Source: Spongospora subterranea (taxonomy: Eukaryota; Endomyxa; Phytomyxea; Plasmodiophorida; Plasmodiophoridae). From it: a stretch of DNA of 44,965 nucleotides. Where the stretch lies: positions 7,854 to 52,818 of the forward strand of contig OUQQ01000099.1 in assembly GCA_900404475.1 (NCBI GenBank), read 5' to 3'. A program made the translations under genes and the position numbers. Shown piece by piece: positions 31,727 to 40,889 of this stretch. The notes under the pieces were generated by a model. The model saw nothing but the letters and a program-made list of their open reading frames with translations. It made no database searches and was not told where the DNA came from. Each line of letters begins with the position of its first letter. The stretch's first letter is position 1.

Positions 31727-32765
31727 ATGAACGTTTAAACGGCGTTTTTACTAGGAGTACATTTTACCCCTTTTTCGAAAGTATATTATTGCGTTTTTAC
31801 TGTCTAGACACGTTGTTGAACAATTGTGCCAACGAAGTTTTCTGATACTTGGACGATCCTTTCTTGGGGAAAGCTTTCCTGATTTGAATCAGGAAACGGG
31901 CGGCGGTCAGGACCTGGGATTGGTTCCAGTGCCTGGGAAGTTCGCTGATGCACCACACCACACCAGCATCTTCAATAGATTCGTCCCAGTCATTCTCATC
32001 CTCTGTCTCCATAACAGATTGAGAATGAGCAATCACATTGGATGCAAACTCGCTGCCAATATTGATAGATTCCGTTTGAGCATCAATATTGTCGGAAGGA
32101 GGACGTTCAGGTTCATCTCTCATTCTTTTGCTTGTAAATAATCTCCGAGTAGATTGCCGTTCAACAAATGATGTTGGAAGCGATTGTTCATCTGAAATTC
32201 CAGCAGTAGTTTTTCATATTTTGCGACTTCATGACGCGTGTACGATGCTCGCAAGTAAGAAGTCACCTTTCACCTTTTTTTCCACCGACTGTTTCAACTT
32301 TGTAAAGTCAGCTGATAGTCCATCTTAACTAACATCACCAGAACGGCCACGTTTTCAGTCAGGTCCACGACAGCGCTCTCATCATAGTCATAGTCATGTT
32401 GATTGGAAAAATAAATCCAGGTTTCCAGACGACCGTCAAAACATTCTTTCCGTCGTTGAACTAATTCAGGTTCCGGAGAAGAATCGGGATTCTCAGCATG
32501 TGCTTCAAAACAGTGAATACAGTTAAAATGTACCGTCTTGTTGAATTTTGGTTCGAGATTTCATATGCGATGTCGCTGCACAAGCTCGCCGTCCCGTGGC
32601 GATGGTGAACTTCACATGGTTGACAAAACCAGTACAAAAACCTAGGAATTCGGCTACTTCAGAGTTTTGACAGAGACAGTGACTCCGTTTTTACTATGTT
32701 TTTAAAAAAAACTTTTAATCGCGTTTAAAAGAGTAAAAACAGTTTTTGTTTAAACCGTTTAAACG
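31727..32765. repeat. Gene-flanking terminal-inverted-repeat-like sequences
   Basis: The left side (31727-31795) contains CGTTTAAACGG followed by GCGTTTTTACT, which recurs near 31790. The right side (about 32680-32765) contains CCGTTTTTACT, then GAGTAAAAAC and finally CCGTTTAAACG in reverse orientation. The outermost motifs are inverted copies built around the palindrome GTTTAAAC, and they bracket a multi-exon gene. This looks like a roughly 1-kb DNA transposon with subterminal repeats, though I could not define a target-site duplication. Confidence 0.45.
31797..32536 (-). CDS. Hypothetical gene inside repeat-bounded segment (5' end unresolved)
   Basis: Three exons are well supported: 32536-32339, 32297-32267 and 32191-31797 (TAA at 31797), joined by introns of 41 and 75 nt. 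The first carries FNCIHCFEAHAENPDSSPEP and LETWIYFSNQHDYDYDESA. The last carries an acidic, Ser-rich segment and a basic C-terminus (FLIQIRKAFPKKGSSKYQK). An upstream Cys-rich piece (CQNSEVAEFLGFCTG, near 32660) is probably another exon, but no ATG precedes it, so the start is missing or degraded. I do not recognise the family. Because the gene lies between inverted repeats it may be carried by a mobile element, for example a divergent transposase or accessory protein; that is inference. Confidence 0.5.
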
Positions 32766-32967
32766 AAGGTCCGAAACACTGCTGTTGTACAGTACAGAAA
32801 AGACTCAGAAAAGGCTGGATCAAAATCACCAGTGGGGGCGTTCAAAAGACTGGATCAAAGCATTAAATCAGAGGATCCGCCATTCTAATGATTGGGAGGA
32901 GGTCATAGCTACAGCGGAGTACGTTTTTTTTGGACAAGATTTTGACTTTTTTGTGTGCTCCCATAGG

Positions 32968-33152
32968 AGACAATTGGAACAAGTTTTGATTATTTTTTCT
33001 GCACCCTTTCGCAGCGAGTGTTGTGTTTGCCTTTTCATCAGCTTTGAAAGGTTCGTTTTCCAACAGTTTCTGATAATAGTTGCGGTGCAGTTGTCTTTAA
33101 CCTTCGGGGAGAAATATCGGATTACTTCTTGGAGCCTTTCCCACGTACAGTA
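32968..33152 (+). repeat. Repeat A, copy 1 (pairs inverted with 33598-33790)
   Basis: About 185 bp is the reverse complement of 33598-33790 at roughly 80-85% identity by eye. On the minus strand it encodes a frame with EPFKADEKANTTLAAKGCRK that also survives, with changes, in the other copy. It therefore derives from a coding sequence. Confidence 0.75.
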
Positions 33153-33382
33153 GCCTTTTGGAATTGCCTGAAAATACCACAGTCACTATCCCAATACACC
33201 AAAACCCCAAGCTCCCACTCTTTAGGCCGTCAATTGTTGTCGCTTGGACCTCCGAATGATTGGCCCGTTTGTACAAAGCCCCTCGGTGCAATCGATTTCG
33301 TCCAAAAGGTGTCACATTAATCAGGTGCCGCACCGGATCACTCGCCCGAGGGTTGTTCTGATTGCTTTGAAGTAGCGGCAAA

Positions 33383-33600
33383 CAAGGCACAGCGACGAGC
33401 CCATCCTTTTATCCGCCATTATCTGTTCCCTCAACAAGCTGGTCAGACGCCAAACCTCAGCCAAGACACTCGTGAACTGTGCAAAAACCTCGTGGCCATA
33501 TTGCAAACAGCCCTGGCTGCGTCGTCTCATTCGCCCACACAGGATACGACCCCGGCCGGTGACCGATGTAGCAAGACCCCAACATCCAAATATGAATCCG
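33383..33600 (+). repeat. Repeat B, copy 1 (pairs inverted with 33790-34045)
   Basis: About 215 bp is present again in reverse orientation at 33790-34045, with long identical blocks. Both copies keep one frame encoding QTPNLSQDxRELCxN and AILQTALAASSHS, then PAGDRCSKTP. This shared frame suggests descent from a gene and not from noncoding DNA. Confidence 0.75.
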
Positions 33601-33790
33601 TGTACTGTACGTGGGAAAGGCTCCAAAAAGTAATCCGAGAATTCTCCTGATTTGCAGAAGGTTGGAGACAACTGTTCCGCAACTATTATTAGAAACTGAT
33701 GGGAACCGAACCTTTCAAAGCTGATGAAAAGGCAGACAACACTACTGTCTGCGAAAGGGTGCAAAAATTAAAAAACTTGATCCAATTGTC
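33598..33790 (-). repeat. Repeat A, copy 2, directly after repeat B copy 1
   Basis: Inverted relative to copy 1 at 32968-33152. Read on the plus strand after repeat B it continues the coding-like series: TWERLQKVIREF, then EPFKADEKADNTTVCERVQK. An in-frame TAG follows RQLFRNYY, where copy 1 has Gln. The order B then A probably reflects the ancestral gene. Confidence 0.7.
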
Positions 33791-34045
33791 TACAATCGGG
33801 TTGAATCAGGGTTGACGGAAGCACGGATCCATATTTGGATGTTGGGGGTCTTGCTACATCGGTCACCGGCCGGGTCGACAACAGTGTATACTGAATGCGA
33901 CGACGCAGCCAGGGCTGTTTGTAATATGGCGATGACGTTTTCGCACAGTTCACGAGCGTCTTGGCTGAGATTTGGCGTTTGATCAGCTTGTTGTTCGAGG
34001 GAACAGATAATGGTGGACACAAGGATGGGCTCGTCGCTGTGCCCT
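33790..34045 (-). repeat. Repeat B, copy 2
   Basis: Reverse complement of 33383-33600 with scattered substitutions and small indels. The minus-strand frame encodes SQDARELCENVIAILQTALA, matching copy 1. Together with repeat A copy 2 it makes a back-to-back arrangement around 33790. Confidence 0.75.
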
Positions 34046-34393
34046 GTATTCTAGTGCACCCTTTTTCAAACCAAATTACAGACCACTCAATCCGTGTTCA
34101 ATCTCAATACTTCCCATAACAGAATAACAGATCCACATATCTGCAAATTTCTGGCATTTCTTTCAATGTTCTGCATCAAACGTGGGTTGATTCAAAGCTA
34201 GGGCGATGCAATGCCCAAACAATCTGACGGCTGTACGTCCCTGAAACGAACAGATGAAACCGGCCATTGCTGTCTGCCGTACAGCGGCAAGGGACATTTC
34301 ATGACGCAGGAGCCATGGGGCATCCGACACTTGATGCAGAACACTACGGTAGGAGGGGTGCCGGATACAGTCAACTGTGTGCGGATCGCGGCT

Positions 34394-34564
34394 CGACTGT
34401 AGTCGGGCAGTTGACTGTTGAGCGGTTAGGGTCCGATACTGTCGCGCACTCGACTGTAGTCGGGCAGTTGACTGTTGAGCGGTTAGGGTCCGATACTGTC
34501 GCGCACTCGACTGTAGTCGGGCAGTTGACTGTTGAGCGGTTAGGGTCCGATACTGTCGCGCACT
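34394..34564 (+). repeat. 57-bp tandem repeat, three identical copies
   Basis: Units start at 34394, 34451 and 34508 with no differences that I can see. Because 57 is a multiple of three, open frames run through the array on both strands, giving 19-residue repeats such as STVVGQLTVERLGSDTVAH. Neither frame looks like a gene on its own. The identity of the copies points to recent expansion. Confidence 0.9.
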
Positions 34565-34639
34565 CAGTGGTAGTGAATTCATTTTCAAAACTTGAATTTT
34601 GAAAGGTGCTAGTTGTTGGTCAATCGGAGACTGTATTTG

Positions 34640-35344
34640 ATGGACGACTATTACGTATGGACTGAAAAGACCGCGGGCGGTTTTACAGAGCATTTTTCTA
34701 CCAAAGCGCTAATATCAGATGCCAACCATAACATAGTGATGTTCGAGGTGCCGAATCCGACCGCTATCAAGTCGCGAAATAATAATAACAGCCGTTTTGC
34801 GAACAGTGGCAATCGGACATGGATAACGGACGTTAAGCTACGATATCCAGACGGCTCCACCTCAACAAAAGCTTATGTGGAAGGTGTCGTCATCGATACC
34901 AAGCGGTTTTCGGACGCTATGGACTTTTTTTATTTCGGTATTCCTAAGAGAATAGCCCACAAAGTCCTGACAGATGCTGTCTCCAAGACACCATTCTGCC
35001 CCATGACAGACGAGTTGGATAAGAACAGCAGTGATAATTATGTTTGGACGACATCAAAGCTGGAAAAGATTCGCGAAATCGGTCTTTTTACGGCTGAAAA
35101 AACTATCAAACATTGGAGCTCCCCAAAGAGTTTATTGCTGGATTTAAAGAAGGCAAATCGGTGTCCAGTCTTTTTGGCTGTTGTCCAATTGAAATTAAAG
35201 TGCACCTGCAAGGAACATTTAGGGTATAGCGAGGCTCTTGCCCTACCATGGAGTTTAGGTGGTACACTCGAGGCAGTGTTCGTGAATGAACTAACTTCTG
35301 AAACATCACCGGATCGCCGCAAATTTTCGAATCTCTATCTTTGA
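34640..35344 (+). CDS. Orphan single-exon protein, 234 aa
   Basis: An uninterrupted frame from ATG 34640 (MDDYYVWTEKTAGGF) to TGA at 35344. The composition is that of a folded, soluble protein with several aromatic residues (DAMDFFYFGIPKRIAHK) and a few Cys near the C-terminus (KLKCTCKEHLGY). It has no signal peptide or membrane span. I recognise no family. Unlike almost every other gene here it has no introns, and it abuts the minisatellite and the repeat island, so it may be a mobile-element cargo gene, a fast-evolving lineage-specific gene, or a horizontally acquired one. An in-frame TTG at 34613 is upstream but unlikely to be the start. Confidence 0.6.
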   Translation: MDDYYVWTEKTAGGFTEHFSTKALISDANHNIVMFEVPNPTAIKSRNNNNSRFANSGNRTWITDVKLRYPDGSTSTKAYVEGVVIDTKRFSDAMDFFYFGIPKRIAHKVLTDAVSKTPFCPMTDELDKNSSDNYVWTTSKLEKIREIGLFTAEKTIKHWSSPKSLLLDLKKANRCPVFLAVVQLKLKCTCKEHLGYSEALALPWSLGGTLEAVFVNELTSETSPDRRKFSNLYL

Positions 35345-35831
35345 ATTTACCATCAACTTGTTAATATAGTCCTTTATCAGCAGCTTGCCAATTAATCAAG
35401 TCATCTTTCACCAATCTATCTGTCGCATCGTCAAGGCGTGCCGATCGTATACGCAACCGCCTATTCAAGTTTGCATGTTATCGGAATCTCAGTGTTGCTA
35501 ATTGCTTCTAGCTCCGGGATGCCATGAGATGTCAAATAAAGCCCCTTGACATAATGAGTGGAAACACTGAAAGAACGATATTTCACATTTTTGAAGCAAA
35601 CAGACTGCATTGCCAATTTCGTGGATCACACTACCGACGCATCTGCGGATCCGATGATATTCGCTTCATTCATCAGGGTTGCTCTTTCGAATCAACAAGT
35701 TGGGCACCCCGACCACATTTAACAACATTCTAAATTTTGAGTCATACAATTGGCGGATTATACCCTGAAGAGAGTGCTCAAATGTCCATGATCAGTAGAT
35801 AATATATATTAATATTTAGAAAAGATTCGAT
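35345..35831. other. Intergenic, tail-to-tail, no gene seen
   Basis: This separates the stop of the orphan gene (+) from the stop of the p115 gene (-). An AT-rich stretch near 35800-35820 could hold polyadenylation signals for p115. A short frame at 35524-35733 has no support. Confidence 0.5.
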
Positions 35832-38424
35832 TCAAGTATCTGAATGTGCAGCTAGCAATTCAGCACGTTCACCGGCTTTGACGGTAACCAGGCAGGCTTC
35901 CTTTTCATATGAACCCTATTGTAGAGCATGGAGATTAAAAACAATGATAACAGCGTTGAACAATACTATGGGTACCAGAAGTAGTAAAAGATCGTTATGC
36001 TGCTCCAGTAATTCATTATGCTCGTGCCGGAGCTTCTCCAGTTCGACGTTGTCCTGTCCAGCCCTTTCTTGTGCCATATCCTTCAGCTCCTTCTGTGCAA
36101 GATCCAACCGGTACCGTGTTAGAGCAGCATCATCTGTCTTGGACGCCAGTGCCGACAACGCATCTGAGAGCTGCAATTCCAGGTCTGTTATTCTTGATCT
36201 GGCCGCAATCAATTCGTCAGATACAATCGAGGACGGAACCGCCACTTTGCTCGAGACGTCGTCATCACGGGACACAATCAGAGTTAGAATTCGAGAATCG
36301 CAAAGATCGTAAACTTGCATAACTTTTTCGACCATGAACGAATCAAACATGTTGATTTTTGTAAGGCTTAATGGTTCAAAGGACAATTCATTGCGAGGAT
36401 TTTGGAAATCTCGGGTTAGTTGCAAAGAGTGTAAACAAGCCTTGAAAGTGTCCAGACCAATGACTTCTTTGATTATGCGATGCAACTTGGGTTTTTGAGT
36501 TTGGATGTCAACAACGGCAAGACAAAGGGCCCAAATAAACGTAGACAGACCGCTGATCAGCGGATCTGGAGATTTCCAAGTCCGCATTGACAATAAAGTC
36601 TCGCAAAGATGAGCGGAATCTAATAATACAACTACTGCTTCACGGCAGTCTATTAGGCACTCACACAAGAGCCAAATAAAAAAGCATCTCACACGCGAAT
36701 CTGCTTGGTTGTTATCAAATGCAGCCTGGATGCCCTTGACGCACATATCAATAAACCTTGGAGCGGCAACGTCTTCGAATGGTTCGAAAAGAGACGTGTT
36801 GATGACAATCTGCTTTGCGGTCTCATTGCGCCTTCTACAAAACAATTGAGTACGAGCATAAAGTCAATGCCGGAAGGGCGACCTACATCATCAACGATAA
36901 CAAACGAGTGCAAACCCAAAAATGTAGAGGATCACGGAGCGATTTCCGATCAGATTGCCACAAATTCAATGCCTCAATCAACTGCTGACCGAACATGATT
37001 GGATTAATATCGAGAGTCTGCGGGATGGGGGCCAATGTAGAGACAGAAGTTATTTGAGCCTTCGAATTATCAAAATACATACATTCCAAAACGAATAATG
37101 AATTGGAACATAATTCAATGTCCTGGCAATCAAGAGCCATCCGAAAAATATAAGAAAAACGAGATCCGTTATCATAGAGAGCAAATGCATCTTGTGCCTG
37201 CTTGCATTGAACTAAACTGCGACCTAAAATTCTCAAAAGAGAGCACCGTATACGAGCCGATACATTGTCGCTGTCATCAATAAGCTTGAAATAACAATCA
37301 ACCATTGTAGGCGAACAAAGCTGAGCTTGGGCGACTTTTGGCTGGTCGCCTAACCTTTCAAGAATGTTGGTTAGCAGATCTAACCCCGATGGCTCTGATA
37401 AAGATGGAGAGATCGCACCCTCCTCCCTTGCTTCTGATAGATCTGGAGTTGCTTTGGGAGATCCGACAAGCTTTCTGGGTATGAGGTGGTCATGTGCAAA
37501 ACAAAAAAGTGCCGGGAGCAGTGATATACAGCCAAGTTCTCGAAAGTAATTGACGTTGGATGGATTATCTTGTAGCAATGACAAGATGAGCTTGTAGCAA
37601 TCACAGGCGACAATCCCAACACCATTCTCATCTTTGGATATCGCAAGCAAACTTTCAAAAACACCCTCGAACGCAGCAATTCCTTGAATAGCAGGATTGC
37701 CACATACCAAAGCATCTAATAGCTGTGGGAACACATTACGGCATCGGTTCATAGGTTCAATTATAGTCGACTAACCAGAATGGCCTCGTTTCGCAGTATC
37801 TCAGGAGACGATATTAACGTCTCGATTAGGGTTTTAATGAAACCTGAGCAATTTAAGATGCTCTCCTGTAATTATTCAACAGCATAGCAAACAGGGAACA
37901 CATTCTATACCTGAAGTCGCGATGTATGCAGTTTCAATATGCGTAAGAGTAATTGCAGCGTGAACAGTCGAATCATTGCACTATAGGAAGGAGACAGCAG
38001 CAAATGAAGCGCGTCAATCGAACCATCTGCGGATAAGATCATTTCGCCATTCTCCATGATGTTCTGCATTGTTGTAATATCCTCTTCGGTCGGAGGACCT
38101 ATAATGTAAAATATTATGACGCACTCATATTGAGAATTGTATAGGATCACCTTCGAAGACGGGCTTTGTCGTCATAACACAGAGAACTTTGAGGATCTCA
38201 GTGTGAACGTCTGCGTCATCGTCGTCATTAACAGTTTTTACGAGAACCTTGATTAACTGTTCGGCAATTTTATTCTCAGTAAGTGAGGTTATAGAACAAT
38301 CTGCGAGTTGCTGTAGTGCATCAACTTTCTCGTCAATAACGCTAGAATGCTCAACGCGAGAAAGCAATCTTCCTAAGGACCTCATATCCGAAGACGAAGA
38401 AGAGCCAACAAGAAACGAGAACAT
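35832..38424 (-). CDS. USO1: General vesicular transport factor p115/Uso1, 773 aa, 6 exons
   Basis: Golgi tether that captures COPII and COPI vesicles and binds Rab1. Exons 38424-38151, 38098-37911, 37865-37776, 37722-36896, 36834-35976 and 35915-35832 are joined by introns of 45-61 nt, and total 774 codons. The armadillo-like head matches p115 well: SSPEILRNEAILLLDALVCG then NPAIQGIAAFEGVFESLLAI, matching the human RNDGVLLLQALTRSNGAIQK stretch and the AFENAFERLLDII that follows it. The DPLHFWVCTRLLSRRNETAK block also matches. The C-terminal coiled coil is short (about residues 640-745) and ends with DLLLLLGSYEKEACL, the counterpart of DDLLVLLADQDQKI. The usual long rod and acidic tail are much reduced (human 962 aa). 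Five introns cluster near the ends. Confidence 0.88.
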
Positions 38425-38719
38425 GATAACTGAGGCAAGACGAAATATAAACTCAATTGAATTGGCCGGCTGAATGATAAATCATACAGGTTTAGCGCCA
38501 GGTAGGATTTCACGCCAACGGCGCCAGCTGGTTCTTTCGTATTGGCTACAAAAGTTTAGGTGAGTAATCGTGAGGGCAATGACTGTATGAGAGATGCGAC
38601 AAGTGTCAAGTATAATATAGTTTGGGTTGTTGTTGAAAGGAGTCCAGAGTCCAGATATCATGGACTGGATAATAGCGACATTGTGATCGGTCGATTATGT
38701 GTCCTTCCTAATAAGTTGT

Positions 38720-38766
38720 GCGGCAGGGTAGGGTGACTTTCATGACTGATATGCCCTGCCGCGGCC
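38720..38766. other. Short GC-rich inverted repeat (possible hairpin)
   Basis: GCGGCAGGG and CCCTGCCGC form a stem of about 9-10 bp around a loop of about 25 nt. It lies between the p115 start and the Rpn12 stop. It could act in transcript termination or p115 regulation, or be incidental. Confidence 0.35.
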
Positions 38767-38923
38767 TTCACAATTGTACACATCTGTGTAGCTCTGACAA
38801 AGACCTTCCCCTTTCCATATTGACCGAAATCCAAACATGATCATTCGTACGAGATTCGGAATAGCTTTCTGATGGATTGGATGAAGTCTGGTTTTATTAT
38901 ACAGTCAATGGTCGCACTTTAAA

Positions 38924-39938
38924 TTAGACTATCCGTTCCAGTTCTGTCGCATAACCAAGCCCTTGTTTGATGAGATGTTGTGCAGGTATGAAAAATGTGG
39001 AATCTGAGACGGGACGGAAGTGGATAATGTTGTTCTTAACTTCCCATCCACGTTTAGAGCAGAAGTCGTTCAGCGCTTCCGGGTCAGTTAATTTGAATAA
39101 AGTTGCCGCATCAGAAAGCGTTAGCTCACGATATGCTTTTTCGGCACATTCTGAGACGTTATCCCGGGCAGCTTCTACGAGAAAATCTACAAACAACCTA
39201 TACTCCGGAAATGGCACATTTGAGCTTGCATCCCATAACGATCTGTAGCTTCCTTCCATCAACTCTTGTTCTAAAGCAATCGGATATGCGATAAACTTAT
39301 TAGTATGTGAAGCGATCGGGAGCAGTTCCAATTCGGTATGAAACTCTGCGATACGGGATTGTGCTAAGAGGCATAACAGGTGTAAACCGAGGATGGGCCA
39401 CATTTGACTTGATTCAGTAAGAACTGAACTAAACCAAGACATTAGTTGCATCAAATGAGAGAACGCAATCTTACGCAAAATCGTAATAATAAGGCTTCAA
39501 TTGGATAAAATTAAGCTCAAATCCAATCAAATCACTTTCATGTAAGCTTACTAGGACGGCTAGTTCTAATCCATCTCCTGCAGAATAAGTCAGCCATACC
39601 ATTGGAACTAAAATCTAATGCAGCGACATACTAGCAGTAGTAAGATTTTGACGGAGATTCGAATCCTTGGCATCGAATGGAGGCAGAATTGGAAGTTTTA
39701 ACAAGCTTAGCTAGAAAAACAAAGTTAAAAATGATATTAAACTAACCACCACTGAAACAAAAGGCTTCTAAAATCGATGAAGACATACAGAAAATAGAAA
39801 AACCAGAACTCTCAATATATTTTGAAATTTCAGACCGACTTTAAAAGCGACAACTAAGTCGGCACACTTGTCTAAATCGGGGGATTTCAATGCGAATGCG
39901 GCCCTGAGGTCAGAGACAATTTTAGCCGCCTCCGCCAT
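38924..39938 (-). CDS. RPN12: 26S proteasome regulatory subunit Rpn12/PSMD8, 261 aa
   Basis: PCI-domain subunit of the 19S lid, the last lid subunit to join, whose C-terminus docks the lid onto the base. Exons 39938-39840, 39710-39632, 39577-39475 and 39428-38924 are separated by introns of 129, 54 and 46 nt (262 codons). Matches to human PSMD8 run the whole length: KSPDLDKC (KSPNLSKC), LLKLPILPP, GLHLLCLLAQSRIAEFHTEL ([20 protein letters not shown]), LEQELMEGSYRSLW, and the C-terminal ELERIV (QLEMIV). The first intron is the longest I saw; removing it whole aligns the flanks without gaps. The frame is open upstream of ATG 39938 to another ATG at 40244, so an N-terminal extension of 102 residues, as in the long human isoform, cannot be excluded. 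Confidence 0.93.
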
Positions 39939-40310
39939 TGCCTTTCGTATAAAACTTGATTCCAAAGTCGCGTTAACAAAGTTTAAAGGGTTTGAATAGC
40001 GGGGGCGAATCCCGGCACGCCAGAGTGTATGCTGCTCCAAATCCCAACACAGGAGGAGGCTCCCACTGAGCACATTGGCTGCGCTCGAGTCTCGACATCC
40101 ATGGATAGGGTATCGCCTCTTCGACACACGTCGACATGATTGCCGTTTGGTGTGATCGTGTTGTGATCCGTTAACGGCCATGCTGACGATGACTTGCTCT
40201 CCCGCTGCTCTCCTACATGTCGACGCGGCTTTGGGACAAGGCATAAAACCGTTTGTAAAAAAGATTAAATTAACTGTCAGTCGTGTTTATATCTGAAAAA
40301 ATTGTGTAAA

Positions 40311-40570
40311 ATGACATCAAAGAAACCTGAAATCGTGAATTGTCCTTTCGGTCGACGCCAAATGTATCCGTTTTCGACTTCAGTGCGAACTTATATTCTT
40401 AGAAGTAACAGATGTCATAGCATTTCTGGCGATTGGATCTCAATGAAGTAATAGAATCGATTCGACCCAGAACTTGCTGCAAATCGTGCCTGTCTGTTCG
40501 ATTGTTTGATACGCTTAAATCAATGTTGGCAAATAAAGGTGCCCAATATGAGTTCATTAAGGCTCAATGA
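40311..40570 (+). CDS. Small hypothetical protein, 73 aa, 2 exons
   Basis: Exon 1 (40311-40382) and exon 2 (40421-40570) join in phase across a 38-nt GT-AG intron. The second exon is good-looking protein (HFWRLDLNEVIESIRP, then CCKSCLSVRLFDTLKSMLAN) with a CCxxC cluster. Another donor at 40335 would shorten exon 1. I recognise no family. It lies in the head-to-head space between Rpn12 and CSN3. Confidence 0.35.
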
Positions 40571-40889
40571 TAGTAGTCGATTGTGAGGTCATCGATCGGT
40601 TTAGCTCAAGCATGGCGTCATGACATGGTTTCATTACGAACGGTGGATGATGGGTATAGCCCTGGTCGTATAGCCCAACGCCCCCCCATAACCTGCTCCA
40701 CCCGGCTGTTAAAGCCTATTGAACCGCCAACGACCTGTTGACCGCAGCGGCCTTATTCTCATCGGACCTGCATTAATATCAATACCCGGGACTGGATCAG
40801 ATCCATCCACCAGGGAACAGGTATCTGAAGCCCCAGTTTGGCAGGACCTCATATCTTACCCGCTACCGCCATTGCCTCCTTACCAACAG

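Noticed and set aside
34163..34693. Long open frames on both strands across the minisatellite
   Set aside because: They are kept open by a repeat whose period is divisible by three, and their compositions are not protein-like outside the array.
39711..39839. 18-nt microexon inside the first Rpn12 intron
   Set aside because: Two shorter introns around AAG...GTG are possible, but removing the whole 129 nt aligns the flanking residues with PSMD8 without a gap.
39985..40025. tRNA-like 3' end (GGGGGCGAATCCCGGCACGCCA-type sequence)
   Set aside because: The T stem does not pair properly and no matching acceptor, D or anticodon arms lie upstream at tRNA spacing.
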